Shown here: piece by piece, positions 45,747 through 55,389 of the stretch | Position numbering within the stretch: position 1 is the first letter of the stretch | Layout: each line of letters starts with the position of its first letter | From: Desulfurivibrionaceae bacterium | GTDB taxonomy: Bacteria; Desulfobacterota; Desulfobulbia; Desulfobulbales; VMSU01 | Reading direction: 5' to 3' | Assembly (NCBI GenBank): GCA_030145275.1 | Contig: JAQYVV010000002.1 | Location: 186,001 to 250,000 of the forward strand | DNA length: 64,000 bases | The notes under the pieces: generated by a model | The model's database searches: none | The model's input: only the letters and a program-made list of their open reading frames with translations | Told to the model about the DNA's origin: nothing | Made by a program: the position numbers and the translations under genes

Positions 45747-48488
45747 ATGAACAAACTGACTCCTCCCCCCGTACGGGCAAGTAAAAGCATCGTCAAAAGA
45801 ATCGCGATAACCTTTGCTGCCCTGTTGATTCTTATTGTCATTAATGCCGTCCATTCCACCCGCCAGGAACTCAAAGCCAACAACGAGACTATTAACAGAC
45901 AGATTCTGGGCAAGCTGGAAACAGCTCAAGCCGTACTGGAAACCGAGTTCGAAAAATTCAAAATAGTTGCAGGTATTATCAGGAGCCACAATAAAAAGAT
46001 TATAAACTTCCTGGATTATGACAACATAATCCCTATCAAGGTAATTCTTCAAACCATCAGCTCCAGGCAGAATGTCAATTATATCTTTCTCTTTAATGAA
46101 GATTTTGAACTTTTGACAAGTAATGCCTTTGGCGACTCCCGTGCTAATCCGACAGATTACCAGGCGCTTGTCAAGCAAACCTCCCAGAAATATTTCCTGG
46201 CTGAAATGCCCAGCCGAATCCTTAATGATTTTGATGAAAAAGCGAGTCCCGGTGTAGAGTCAATTGTCGCATTGCAGGCCATTGTGGCGCTCTACGATGA
46301 ACTTGGCGATGTATACGGATACGTCGTGATGCTCAAGCCGGTTGACGGTAATATTATCTTAGCCGAAAAACTGGCAGGAACCATACAGGCTGATTTTATA
46401 GTTTATAACCAGAAAAATCAGCCTGTGCTGTCTAGTTTTGAGAATTTTTCCATGCCCCTGCCTTTGGGTGACAGTTTTGTTGGTGGTAGCAGGCCCGAAA
46501 AATCATTTGTCTTCCGCTCTCAATCCTTAAAGGGGCCAGGCTCTCAATCTGTCGGCCAATTGCTCGTGGCAATCGATCAATCCCCTATTCTGGCAACACG
46601 CAACGGCCTGATTATCGATAATCTGACTATATTCTTAGGGACGGCTGCTGTTTTTTTCTTTCTTTACTTTCTTTTAAAAACAAAGATATTTTCCAGGCTT
46701 AACCATATAGCTTTCGTACTCCGCTCCATCACAGAAGGTGACCAGAAAGCCCTAGGTCTGCGGATTACCCTGTCGGACTCGGCCCAAAACAACTCGGGCT
46801 CGGATGAGGTTGATATTATTTCGCACGATTTCAATCAGATGATGAATAGACTGGAGCGTTCCTATAAAGAGTTGAGCCAAGCGCGGCAAGTGGCGGAAGA
46901 AGCTAGTTTAGCGAAGAGTGAGTTTCTGGCCAATATGAGCCATGAGATCAGGACCCCGATGAACGGCATTATGGGAATGACTGATTTGGTTTTGAACACC
47001 GAATTGTCAAAACAGCAGCGCTATCATCTGGAACTTGCTGCGCAGTCAAGCAAAAGATTGCTTGGCGTCATAAATGACATTCTTGATTTTTCAAAAATTG
47101 AGGCCGGCAAACTGGAGATTGATCATATCCAATTTGATTTATTAAATGTGTTGGATGAGACCATGAAAAGCCTTGCCCTTTCGGCCAATGATAAGGGGCT
47201 GGAGTTGATCTGCCTTCCTGATGCCCAAGTGCCAGAGGTGTTAATCGGTGATCCGGGGAGGATAAGACAAATTCTAGTCAATCTAGTGGGCAATGCCATT
47301 AAGTTCACCTCAAAAGGCGAAATATTTGTGAAGATAGAGGTGGCGGAAAAGGAAGTGGTGGCCGCTTCAGAGCTGCCTGAGGGTGTATCGATTCATTTTT
47401 CGGTTAAAGACACTGGAATAGGCATTCCTTCTGACAAGCAGCAGGCTATATTTGACGCCTTTCAACAGGCGGACGGTTCTTATTCCCGGCAGTACGGCGG
47501 CACCGGATTGGGTCTTTCAATTTGCACGAAGCTGGTAAAATTGATGCACGGAAAAATTTGGGTGGAAAGTACGCCGGGTGAGGGCGCCACATTCCATTTC
47601 GTGGTCAGCATGCAAAGAGGTAAAGAGCAACCCCATTCACCAAGGGAGTCGTTGACCAAATTTAAAGATGCAGGTGTGCTCATAGTTGATGGCAATAAGA
47701 CCACTCGGCGTGTATTAAAAGAAATGCTTAACCGGAGGATCAATAAAACAGTTGTAGCCTCAAGCGGGGTGGAGGCACTTAAGGTGTTTAAACAAGAGAC
47801 CTTTGATTTCATCATGGTTGCTTCTCAGCTTCCAGACATTGATGGTTTTGAACTTCTACAACAAATGAAAGGAGAGTCAAAGACCGGCAAGGAGATATTC
47901 TTTTTGTTGACCTCATTGAGCCAAAAGGTCGATTTGAAACGGTACCAGGAACTAGATGTCTCCTCTTTACTTAAAAAACCGCTAAGCTATGGGGATTTAA
48001 TAAAGGCCTTTGAGTCCATAGGCGCCCAACCTCTTTTCACCTCAGAGGACAGAGAAGCGGAGAAGCTTATGGTCCAGCATTCGTTGAATGAGAAGATAAA
48101 GAGCTTTCGGATTCTCATTGCTGAAGATGAACTCATCAACCGCACCCTGGTGGTCACTCTGCTGCAGGATATGGGATGGCGCGTAAGCTGCGTCGAAAAC
48201 GGCATGGAGGCCGTTAATACCCTCCAAGAGAACGATTTTGATCTGGTATTAATGGATATCCAGATGCCGATTATGGATGGGATCACGGCAACGGCAGAAA
48301 TAAGAGCCTGGCAAGATTCTGAGTCCCCTGCTCTGCGAGAAAAATCAAAAATTCCTATTATTGCCTTAACTGCTCATGCCATGAAGGGTGATCGCGAAGA
48401 ACTTCTTGAACTCGGCATGGATTCATACATCTCCAAGCCAGTAGACAGTGGGACCCTTTTCTCTGAAGTTAATAAGTTCGTATCTTAA
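45747..48488 (+). CDS. Hybrid sensor histidine kinase with two receiver domains
   Basis: 913 aa from the ATG at 45747; the longer frame to 45681 would overlap the rhodanese gene. Membrane helices at ~13-33 and ~290-313 enclose a periplasmic sensor domain. HisKA has His399 ([13 protein letters not shown]), followed by an HATPase domain ([15 protein letters not shown]). Receiver 1 (~640-760) is degenerate: [12 protein letters not shown] has Ala where the phospho-acceptor Asp belongs. Receiver 2 (~785-912) is complete with Asp837 (LVLMDIQMP). It starts 7 nt after the rhodanese stop, so the exported selenoprotein and this sensor are probably one transcription unit. Confidence 0.9.
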   Translation: MNKLTPPPVRASKSIVKRIAITFAALLILIVINAVHSTRQELKANNETINRQILGKLETAQAVLETEFEKFKIVAGIIRSHNKKIINFLDYDNIIPIKVILQTISSRQNVNYIFLFNEDFELLTSNAFGDSRANPTDYQALVKQTSQKYFLAEMPSRILNDFDEKASPGVESIVALQAIVALYDELGDVYGYVVMLKPVDGNIILAEKLAGTIQADFIVYNQKNQPVLSSFENFSMPLPLGDSFVGGSRPEKSFVFRSQSLKGPGSQSVGQLLVAIDQSPILATRNGLIIDNLTIFLGTAAVFFFLYFLLKTKIFSRLNHIAFVLRSITEGDQKALGLRITLSDSAQNNSGSDEVDIISHDFNQMMNRLERSYKELSQARQVAEEASLAKSEFLANMSHEIRTPMNGIMGMTDLVLNTELSKQQRYHLELAAQSSKRLLGVINDILDFSKIEAGKLEIDHIQFDLLNVLDETMKSLALSANDKGLELICLPDAQVPEVLIGDPGRIRQILVNLVGNAIKFTSKGEIFVKIEVAEKEVVAASELPEGVSIHFSVKDTGIGIPSDKQQAIFDAFQQADGSYSRQYGGTGLGLSICTKLVKLMHGKIWVESTPGEGATFHFVVSMQRGKEQPHSPRESLTKFKDAGVLIVDGNKTTRRVLKEMLNRRINKTVVASSGVEALKVFKQETFDFIMVASQLPDIDGFELLQQMKGESKTGKEIFFLLTSLSQKVDLKRYQELDVSSLLKKPLSYGDLIKAFESIGAQPLFTSEDREAEKLMVQHSLNEKIKSFRILIAEDELINRTLVVTLLQDMGWRVSCVENGMEAVNTLQENDFDLVLMDIQMPIMDGITATAEIRAWQDSESPALREKSKIPIIALTAHAMKGDREELLELGMDSYISKPVDSGTLFSEVNKFVS

Positions 48489-48572
48489 AAAATGAAACCG
48501 GGACTGTTGTTAACTCAATCGCCTAACATTATTGTAGTCAGCCTCCCACCGTGCCAGTCTTTCCGATCTCCT

Positions 48573-50102
48573 TTACAGCTTATCGACAACAAGTTTATAG
48601 GTTGGATCTTCCAAGACATTGACAACGATTAACTCTTCTGCGTTTTTGAGGATTTTTAGGCAATCAGGGCTGAGATGTTTCAGATGTATTTTTTTCCCAA
48701 CTTTCCGGTAGCGTTCCGTTATTTTATTCAATGCCTCAATTGCTGACATGTCAACGACACGGCTTTCTTTGAAATCGATGACTACCTCATCGGGGTCATT
48801 GATTACATCAAACTTCTCATTAAAAACGCTAACTGATCCAAAAAATAACGGTCCATAAATTTCATAATGTTTTACGCCATTATCGTCGATACTTTTTCTG
48901 GCCCGAATACGCTTGGCATTATCCCAGGAAAACATCAAGGCAGATATGATAACACCTATAACCACAGCCAAGGCGAGATTATGAAGTAATGCTGTTACCA
49001 GAGTCACTAATATCATAACGAAAATATCTGATTTGGGCATCCTGCTGAAGGTTCTCAGGCTCGCCCATTCAAAGGTTCCGATTGCCACCATTATCATCAA
49101 GCCCGTCAATGCTGCCATGGGAAGTTTTTCAACCAAATTTGCCCCGAACATTATAAAGACCAGAAGCATTAATGCGGCTACAATGCCCGACAATCTAGCT
49201 CTGGCGCCATTAGAAACGTTGATCAGACTTTGACCCAGCATTGCGCAGCCACCCATTCCTGAGAAAAGACCAGACAAAATATTTGCCGCTCCTTGAGCTA
49301 CGGCTTCTTTATTTCCTATCCCTCTAGTTTCTGTTATTTCGTCAAGAATATTGAGGGTTAGCAGGCTTTCAATCAGCCCAACACCTGCGACAATGGCAGC
49401 ATAAGGAAAAATAATAGAAAGTGTCTCAAAATTTAGAGGGATATTGGGTAGATGAAATGGAGGAAAGCCACCTTTGATGGAGGCAATATCGCCGACTGTT
49501 TTTGTATCAATATCAAAACCAACGACAATCCCGAAAACAACTAAGATCGCACATAGCGAGGCCGGCACAGCTTTAGTCAGTTTTGGCAATCCCCAAATAA
49601 TTAACATTGTTATGAAAACCAACCCCATCAAAATGTACATGGGGGATCCAGTTAACCAACTTCCTGATGGATCTTTAAATTGGTCTAATTGCGACATGAA
49701 AATGATAATTGCGAGTCCATTCACAAAACCAAATATGACTGGGTGGGGTACCAAACGCATAAGTTTTCCTAATCGCAAAACACCAGCAGTAAATTGTAAG
49801 ATGCCCGCCAGAATAACGGCTGCAAAAACATATTCGACTCCGTGTGTCTGCACCAGGGTAACAATAACTACGGCAACCGCACCTGTGGCACCTGATATCA
49901 TGCCTGGGCGTCCGCCGAAAATGGAAGTAATCAGCCCTAGCACAAAAGCTGCGTACAGACCTGTTAATGGTGACAAGCCGGCGATCAAAGCAAATGCTAT
50001 GGCTTCAGGGACTAAGGCGAGAGCAACCGTTAATCCTGATAAAACCTCTATTTTATAGTCAACTTTTTGGGACGAATCAAACAATCGGAAATATTTTTTC
50101 AT
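48573..50102 (-). CDS. SulP family anion transporter with STAS domain
   Basis: 509 aa. Ten to twelve membrane helices to residue ~395, with the SulP start VEVLSGLTVALALVPEAIAFA-type region and SGATGAVAVVIVTLV. The C-terminal STAS domain (~415-505) has VVIDFKESRVVDMSAIEALN. SulP proteins move sulfate, bicarbonate or other anions with sodium or protons; the substrate cannot be told from the sequence. Sulfate uptake would fit a sulfate reducer. The ribosome site is weak. Its upstream side faces tRNA-Phe. Confidence 0.9.
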   Translation of the reverse strand: MKKYFRLFDSSQKVDYKIEVLSGLTVALALVPEAIAFALIAGLSPLTGLYAAFVLGLITSIFGGRPGMISGATGAVAVVIVTLVQTHGVEYVFAAVILAGILQFTAGVLRLGKLMRLVPHPVIFGFVNGLAIIIFMSQLDQFKDPSGSWLTGSPMYILMGLVFITMLIIWGLPKLTKAVPASLCAILVVFGIVVGFDIDTKTVGDIASIKGGFPPFHLPNIPLNFETLSIIFPYAAIVAGVGLIESLLTLNILDEITETRGIGNKEAVAQGAANILSGLFSGMGGCAMLGQSLINVSNGARARLSGIVAALMLLVFIMFGANLVEKLPMAALTGLMIMVAIGTFEWASLRTFSRMPKSDIFVMILVTLVTALLHNLALAVVIGVIISALMFSWDNAKRIRARKSIDDNGVKHYEIYGPLFFGSVSVFNEKFDVINDPDEVVIDFKESRVVDMSAIEALNKITERYRKVGKKIHLKHLSPDCLKILKNAEELIVVNVLEDPTYKLVVDKL

Positions 50103-50347
50103 AAATAAAGTTTAGGTAAAGTAATTGTTAGTAGATTAAAAAGGGGATTCCAACGAGAGACAAAGAGGAGGCTCATTCAAGGAAAACATCTAGACAGAGG
50201 AATACATCTGACAGATGGGTTTAAACTGGTTGTTAATACCTGGGGTTAAAAGGTGTTAAGGCTCTGGATGTACAGGGGAAAATCAGAATACTCATCGCTC
50301 TGGTTGTTGAAAAAAATCATAACGGCCAGAGGATGACCATAGACGAG

Positions 50348-50382
50348 AAAAGGGGTTTCAGCTAAAAAGCTGAAACCCCTTT
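50348..50382. terminator. Bidirectional terminator after tRNA-Phe
   Basis: AAAAGGGGTTTCAGCT (50348-50363) pairs with AGCTGAAACCCCTTT (50368-50382) around AAAA, a long stem with A and T runs on both sides. It lies just past the 3' end of tRNA-Phe. Confidence 0.88.
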
Positions 50383-50388
50383 CAACAT

Positions 50389-50464
50389 TGGTGCCGAGAC
50401 GCAGATTTGAACTGCGGACACGCGGATTTTCAGTCCACTGCTCTACCGACTGAGCTATCTCGGC
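50389..50464 (-). tRNA. tRNA-Phe (GAA)
   Basis: 76 nt with encoded CCA. The acceptor GCCGAGA pairs with TCTCGGC, D-arm GCTC/GAGC, anticodon arm GTGGA-CTGAAAA-TCCGC with GAA, and T-arm CGCAG-TTCAAAT-CTGCG. Confidence 0.97.
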
Positions 50465-50475
50465 AAAACAGGAGC

Positions 50476-50504
50476 ACCATATTTTATCTTAGCAGGGATG
50501 TCAA
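50476..50504 (-). promoter_or_regulatory. Promoter of tRNA-Phe
   Basis: On the minus strand TTGACA (50499-50504), a 17-bp spacer and TATGGT (50476-50481), 11 nt before the tRNA. The -35 box overlaps the last codons of the RDD gene. Confidence 0.7.
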
Positions 50505-51013
50505 GATGTTTTATAGTTTACAACTTTTGAGCGAGCTAAGATGTCATGCCAGGATCGCTTATCAACATCTAGAACCGCCCAGAGGAAACCTGCAAAGAAT
50601 GGAAGAGCTGAGAGCTGATAGCCCAACCATCGAACAAGGGAAAGCAGGTAGCCTAGAGGTTTGTCGGAGACAGTAACTACCTTGATCCCCATAATTGATT
50701 TACCAATGGTCTGTCCGCTATATGCATGCAAAACTATGTAGTAGATCATGCTTATGAAGACGGGGCCGAGAAGGACAAAAAGTGATAAGAGGACCGAGAG
50801 ATCCAAAAACATTTGTAATTCGCCACCAAGGAGATCAAGAATATTATAACCAGCAAAAAAAATACCGGCGGTGTAGATCATAGCCAACAATAAAGAGTCG
50901 ATCAGAAAAGCCATTAATCTAGACGAAAAGTGTGCGGGGGTGCTGTCCTCTTTATGTGCGCAGCTTGTAAAAGTATCATCATGGGCTGTAAGGGAGGAGC
51001 TATTTGTCATCAA
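50501..51013 (-). CDS. RDD family membrane protein
   Basis: 170 aa with about four hydrophobic segments. The RDD features are RLMAFLIDSLLLAMIYTAG (Arg and Asp) and, later, ILGKSIMGIKVVTVSD-type region TIGKSIMGIKVV, with a final DILARSKVV. These proteins are proposed transporters or membrane modulators. It overlaps the upstream zinc-ribbon gene by 14 nt, showing coupling. The stop at 50501 lies within the tRNA-Phe promoter. Confidence 0.85.
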   Translation of the reverse strand: MMTNSSSLTAHDDTFTSCAHKEDSTPAHFSSRLMAFLIDSLLLAMIYTAGIFFAGYNILDLLGGELQMFLDLSVLLSLFVLLGPVFISMIYYIVLHAYSGQTIGKSIMGIKVVTVSDKPLGYLLSLVRWLGYQLSALPFFAGFLWAVLDVDKRSWHDILARSKVVNYKTS

Positions 51014-51767
51014 GTTCCAGGCTCAATCCTAAATCTGGAATTGCGGCATCGCTTTTTTTCTTCTCAGGTTGTACTGCTTCCAAATCTAAATCAAGGGAAA
51101 GATCAAGAGCAATTTCATCGCTATCGTCTACATCCAAATCCAAAACTGAATCTGAAGATGAGGCTGAATCCGAATCTGATTCAAGACTGAAATCAATACT
51201 GCCAGAATCACTCTGGGGAGTGTCAATTTCAAGTGAGGAGATGTCCAGATCCAGTGTTTCGGCCACAGCTGCGCTGGTGCTGGACTTCTCCTCCAGGGTT
51301 ACAAGGTCAGACAGGTCAATATCATCTAGTTCTAGTCCGGGTTGTTGGTCGCTGGCATCCTGCAAATCGGCAGGCGGTTGAGGTGGTGTGGCTTCTGTCT
51401 TCTGCTCATTTGCATCAGCGAAGGTCAAGTCAACTTCTTTACTGGTTTCTTGCTCTGGCACTTCGCTTTCGATGCCTGAAAGGTCAATTTCAGGCACTTC
51501 ATCAAAGGATGTACCAATATCTCCATCTTCTTGTGCATCATTCTCAACAGGGACGGAGATTTGTTCTGCACCGGCGAGGGGGGCATCATGTGTCTCGTTT
51601 TCTGCCGTCTCCGGTTCTTCCCCAAGAACCCGTCCTAAAAAGCAAAAAGAATCAATGGACGAGGTCGTGCCTCCAAGTTTATCTGTAATTCCAGCCCAGT
51701 CTTTTTTGCATTTGGGGCATGTATCCTGCCTGTCAAAAGTAATATATCCACATTTGGGACAAAGCAT
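51000..51767 (-). CDS. Zinc-ribbon protein with acidic low-complexity tail
   Basis: 255 aa. Residues 1-24 are a zinc ribbon (CPKCGYITFDRQDTCPKC). The rest is very acidic and rich in Ser, Glu and Asp (SDSDSASSSDSVLDLDVDD), probably unstructured. No membrane segment. A protein-interaction or regulatory role is plausible but not shown. AGAGGAT precedes the ATG. The RDD gene starts inside its last codons. Confidence 0.75.
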   Translation of the reverse strand: MLCPKCGYITFDRQDTCPKCKKDWAGITDKLGGTTSSIDSFCFLGRVLGEEPETAENETHDAPLAGAEQISVPVENDAQEDGDIGTSFDEVPEIDLSGIESEVPEQETSKEVDLTFADANEQKTEATPPQPPADLQDASDQQPGLELDDIDLSDLVTLEEKSSTSAAVAETLDLDISSLEIDTPQSDSGSIDFSLESDSDSASSSDSVLDLDVDDSDEIALDLSLDLDLEAVQPEKKKSDAAIPDLGLSLELDDK

Positions 51768-52008
51768 CGGTAGAATCCTCTTTGTTATGAAAAAAATAAC
51801 TTTTCATTTGGCTAAAAAATCCGACTATTATAGATAATTTAGTACAAATTATAATCTAAGGTCAAGATATATCATATATTTGCAATTTTTACCGGTCAAT
51901 CCAGACAATTTTTATTAAAAGCCTCTCTACACCCTTGCAAAAAGAGCAAGTTCAGGATAATAAACCTTACAAAATTCTTGTTTTAAAAAAATCATGGAGA
52001 ACAAAATA

Positions 52009-52401
52009 ATGGCCCCGTTCCGTGTATCTATTATCTGCTTATGCCTTCTTTTTTGTGGCACATTTCTCTTCGGATGTTCCTCCAAAAATCATGTCCGCCA
52101 CATTACCTCTGAGATCGGCTTAGTTACCCCTAATAAAACGACTCAAAAAGAACTCGTTTCTTTTATGGGCTTTCCCGAGCTAAAAAGGACTATTTCTGAG
52201 AGTGAAGAGGAATGGATATATTACCAGGAAAACAAAAGTTTTCTGCGACACACCCCTTTTCTCGGTCATAAAATGGGTGAAGCTGACTATGATGTAGCCA
52301 TAATCACTTTCAGAGATGAAATGGTTATTTCAAGTCAGTATCGTTCATTTACAGAAGAAGAGTTCGAAAAACTGGGTATCGCCAAAGATGCTGAGCAGTA
52401 A
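52009..52401 (+). CDS. Lipoprotein, SmpA/OmlA-like
   Basis: 130 aa from the ATG at 52009, chosen because GGAG lies 9 nt upstream; an ATG five codons earlier is part of that site. The signal peptide ends in a lipobox LFGC. The mature part (VTPNKTTQKELVSFMGFPE, then EEEWIYYQEN) has the turn and WIYY pattern of the BamE/SmpA fold, but this match is loose. It should be anchored in the outer or inner membrane. The pcm start overlaps its end by 14 nt. Confidence 0.72.
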   Translation: MAPFRVSIICLCLLFCGTFLFGCSSKNHVRHITSEIGLVTPNKTTQKELVSFMGFPELKRTISESEEEWIYYQENKSFLRHTPFLGHKMGEADYDVAIITFRDEMVISSQYRSFTEEEFEKLGIAKDAEQ

Positions 52402-53047
52402 TCATAACGATTTTGTTAAATCCAGAACTAGAATGGTCGAGGAGCAGCTTGTTCCTCGAGGCATCACGGACAAAAGGGTGCTGGACACCATGGCCCGCAT
52501 TCCCAGGCATGTTTTTGTTGAAGATGCTCTACAGGGGCAGGCATACGGTGATTTCGCTCTGCCCATTGGTGATGGTCAGACAATCTCCCAACCTTATATC
52601 GTAGCTCTCATGACCCAGGCCCTTAATCTGCAAGGGCATGAAAAGGTTCTTGAGATAGGCACAGGATGCGGCTATCAGACGACTATCCTTGCTCAACTCT
52701 GTGAGCAGGTTTACACGGTTGAACGGCTTAAGTCGCTCTACATTAAATCCCGGAAAAGATTTGACCAGTTACACTGCTTTAACGTGCGCAGCAAGATTGA
52801 TGATGGCACCCTGGGTTGGAAAGAGAATGGCCCATATGACGCCATAATAGTGACGGCCTCAGGCCCTGAAATCCCTGCCTCCTTAGTTGAGCAACTTGCT
52901 GAACAGGGAACCATGGTCATACCGGTGGGTCCGAGAGCCACCCAAGAGTTAAAAGTCCTCACCAAACAGGACCAGGGAATCAAAACAAGTACCATAGAGC
53001 ATGTTCGATTTGTTAGCTTGATTGGGGCCCAAGGGTGGGGGCAGTGA
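52388..53047 (+). CDS. pcm: Protein-L-isoaspartate O-methyltransferase
   Basis: 219 aa from the ATG at 52388, inside the end of the lipoprotein gene. The family start RTRMVEEQLVPRGITDKRVL and the SAM-binding VLEIGTGCGYQTTILAQL are clear, with PRHVFV, YGDFALPIGDGQTISQPY and GTMVIPVG. It repairs isoaspartyl damage by methylating the isoaspartate with S-adenosylmethionine. Length is normal. The DUF368 gene starts by a GTGA overlap with its stop, so the three genes form one unit. Confidence 0.93.
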   Translation: MLSSNHNDFVKSRTRMVEEQLVPRGITDKRVLDTMARIPRHVFVEDALQGQAYGDFALPIGDGQTISQPYIVALMTQALNLQGHEKVLEIGTGCGYQTTILAQLCEQVYTVERLKSLYIKSRKRFDQLHCFNVRSKIDDGTLGWKENGPYDAIIVTASGPEIPASLVEQLAEQGTMVIPVGPRATQELKVLTKQDQGIKTSTIEHVRFVSLIGAQGWGQ

Positions 53048-54003
53048 GCTTTTTAAAGTCACTGTTTAGCGGACCCGGACCAAGAACGATTCCAGAAGCC
53101 CTCTCTCTTTTCAGTAAAGGGGTCTGTATGGGGTGCGCTGACATTGTCCCTGGTGTTTCTGGCGGGACTATGGCGTTGATAACAGGTATTTATGGCCAAC
53201 TTCTCCTGGCGATAAGTTCAGTAAATGACACCATCAAGCATGCCCTTAGGTTGGATTTTGCAACTGCTGCGTCTTCACTGCATTTACGCTTTCTCCTCTG
53301 CCTGCTGAGTGGCATCGGAATATCGATCATCGGCCTTGCTGGTCTCATGCACTATCTGCTTGCCGAAAAACCAATTCCCACCTGGGCCTTGTTCTTTGGG
53401 CTTATTGCAGGCTCTATTCTCCTGATCGGTCGTAAAATTAAAGATTGGCCGGGTAAAGGGGGGATCTCTTTTCTTGTCGGCAGCCTTGGCGCTTTTTTTC
53501 TCGTTGGGCTCATTCCTGTCAGTACCCCGGAGACCTATTCATTTATTTTCTTTGCCGGGATGATTGCTATCTGCGCGATGATTCTTCCTGGGATCAGCGG
53601 GTCTTTTCTCCTCCTGATCATGGGGAAATATCAATTTATCACAGGTGCCATCAAGAACCCATTTGTAGGTGAAAGCATCATGGTAATTGCTGTTTTTGGC
53701 TGTGGTTGTGTTTGCGGTATTCTTGGTTTTTCAAAAATCCTCTCATACCTTTTAAGCTGTTATCGTAACGCAACAATGGCTCTTTTGACCGGACTTATGC
53801 TTGGCTCCTTACGAAAAATATGGCCTTGGAAAGAGACAATCGATTCAATTGTCATCCGAGGCAAAACCCATATTCTCAGCACCCAAAACATTATCCCACC
53901 CCAAATAGACGGCGAATTTTATCTTGCCTTGACTCTTTCTCTTCTAGGCTTTGCTTTTGTGATTGTTTTGCAGAAAATGACCAATGGACACATTGGAGAA
54001 TGA
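53044..54003 (+). CDS. DUF368 family membrane protein
   Basis: 319 aa from the GTG at 53044, whose GTGA overlaps the pcm stop; a GTG three codons upstream is also possible. About eight membrane helices. Family motifs are GVCMGCADIVPGVSGGTMALI and, in the second half, MILPGISGSFLLLIMGKY, two related PGxSG repeats. DUF368 proteins have been linked to lipid carrier (undecaprenyl phosphate) recycling; I infer this from family knowledge only. Confidence 0.88.
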   Translation: MSFLKSLFSGPGPRTIPEALSLFSKGVCMGCADIVPGVSGGTMALITGIYGQLLLAISSVNDTIKHALRLDFATAASSLHLRFLLCLLSGIGISIIGLAGLMHYLLAEKPIPTWALFFGLIAGSILLIGRKIKDWPGKGGISFLVGSLGAFFLVGLIPVSTPETYSFIFFAGMIAICAMILPGISGSFLLLIMGKYQFITGAIKNPFVGESIMVIAVFGCGCVCGILGFSKILSYLLSCYRNATMALLTGLMLGSLRKIWPWKETIDSIVIRGKTHILSTQNIIPPQIDGEFYLALTLSLLGFAFVIVLQKMTNGHIGE

Positions 54004-54276
54004 GCGGCAGATAGGGATGGGGCTGCCCTTTACCCATAAGGCTCACGCTCAATAACAATTGACGTTAGCGATCAATTAAGCACACCCAAGATTGCATAAC
54101 CCCGAGTCCGTAGGCGTTTCAGGGGCACCCCGCTTACCAATTGACAATTAGTAATTGATTATTATTTCAGGCAGTTAGAAAACGAAGGCACATAAATTTA
54201 AAACAAATTGGCAATAATCAATTGTTAACGGTAAATTGTTAAATCAACGACATTGAGTTTCAAGCCCCCTAATCTA
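54004..54276. other. Gap with truncated family C copy and AT-rich hairpin region
   Basis: 54070-54133 is the left half of repeat C (CACCCAAGATTGCATAACC to CAGGGGCACCCCG), ending abruptly. It is followed by AT-rich sequence with CAATTGACAATTAGTAATTG and CAATAATCAATTGTTAACG-like inverted runs. No ORF. Confidence 0.7.
54070..54133. repeat. Family C repeat, left half only (C3)
   Basis: Matches the first ~64 bp of C1 and C2 and stops inside the hairpin arm at CACCCCG. The break marks a deletion or a partial copy. Confidence 0.8.
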
Positions 54277-55389
54277 TTACGACCCCACCATATAGCGACG
54301 CATTCTGATACTGAAGATAATTGCGATACCTGCCATGGTGGTAAGAAGCGATGAACCGCCGTAACTGAACAGAGGCAAAGGCATGCCGACAACCGGTAAT
54401 AACCCCATTACCATGGCCAGATTTATAAATGCCTGCCAAAATATTAAAGAGATAATGCCAAAGGCAAGAAGGACCCCGAATTTGTCTCTGGAAGAGAGCG
54501 CCACGTTCAGTCCTAAAAAAATAAGGAAAAAGTAACAAGCCAGAAAGAGGACAGATCCGACAAAACCCCACTCTTCGCCCCACACCGAAAAAGCGAAATC
54601 TGTATGACGTTCAGGCAGAAAATCTAAATGAACCTGGGTACCTTTTAAAAATCCCTTACCAAATTTCTCGCCGCTGCCAACCGCAATTTTTGACTGCATA
54701 ATGTGATACCCACTGTTCAAGGGGTCATTCTCAGGATTTAAGAATGTCTCGATACGCTGCCGTTGATAGGGTTTTAAGAAAAACTTCCAGCCAATTGGTA
54801 TTGCTGCAAGACAAAAAGTTGTGAGGGTCGCAAGGGTAGACCATTTCAGTTTCACAAAAAGGGTCATGGAAACAAAAATGAAAACGAGCATCATGGCTGT
54901 GCCCAGATCAGGCTGTTTTAGGATTAGCACAAAAGGGGCAAGGGCCAGCAGTCCAGGGACAAAAAGTTCTTTAAGCGAGAATCCTTTACCGGTATCTCTT
55001 CGAGAATAGTAGCTGGCAAGGGTTATAACCAAAACTAATTTCGCAGGTTCAGAGGGCTGCAGTTTAAAAAAACCAAGGTTGATCCATCGCTGTGTCTGTG
55101 CGGTTGTACTCCCGAAAAACAAGGCGTAGAGAAGCAGACAGATTATAATCCCGTACAAGGCATAATTAAGCCGCATAAAAATACGATAATCAACGCTTAT
55201 TATGGCAAGCATGAGCGCAAAACCCATAACATAGAAATAGGCCTGTTTTATGTATGCAGCAGTACCATAACTATGCAAAGCGTATGAGGCACTATATAGA
55301 TTTGCCAAACACATGCCAATAACCGCCAGAAGCGTCACCAGCAAGGCCCAATCAAAATTAACCAAAAGTCTGCGATCAATTTGGAACAT
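54277..55389 (-). CDS. rodA: Rod shape-determining protein RodA
   Basis: 370 aa, full length, about ten membrane helices. The SEDS signature is present: the extracytoplasmic loop GSGEKFGKGFLKGTQVHLDF, FLPERHTDFAFSVWGEE and LPLFSYGGSSLL. RodA polymerises peptidoglycan glycan strands together with PBP2 during elongation. The start overlaps the mrdA stop by 14 nt, showing tight coupling to the transpeptidase. Confidence 0.95.
   Translation of the reverse strand: MFQIDRRLLVNFDWALLVTLLAVIGMCLANLYSASYALHSYGTAAYIKQAYFYVMGFALMLAIISVDYRIFMRLNYALYGIIICLLLYALFFGSTTAQTQRWINLGFFKLQPSEPAKLVLVITLASYYSRRDTGKGFSLKELFVPGLLALAPFVLILKQPDLGTAMMLVFIFVSMTLFVKLKWSTLATLTTFCLAAIPIGWKFFLKPYQRQRIETFLNPENDPLNSGYHIMQSKIAVGSGEKFGKGFLKGTQVHLDFLPERHTDFAFSVWGEEWGFVGSVLFLACYFFLIFLGLNVALSSRDKFGVLLAFGIISLIFWQAFINLAMVMGLLPVVGMPLPLFSYGGSSLLTTMAGIAIIFSIRMRRYMVGS

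Noticed and set aside
49474-50058. 194-aa plus-strand ORF
   Set aside because: It is antisense to the SulP transporter; the Thr/Pro-rich sequence is the usual shadow of a membrane protein gene.
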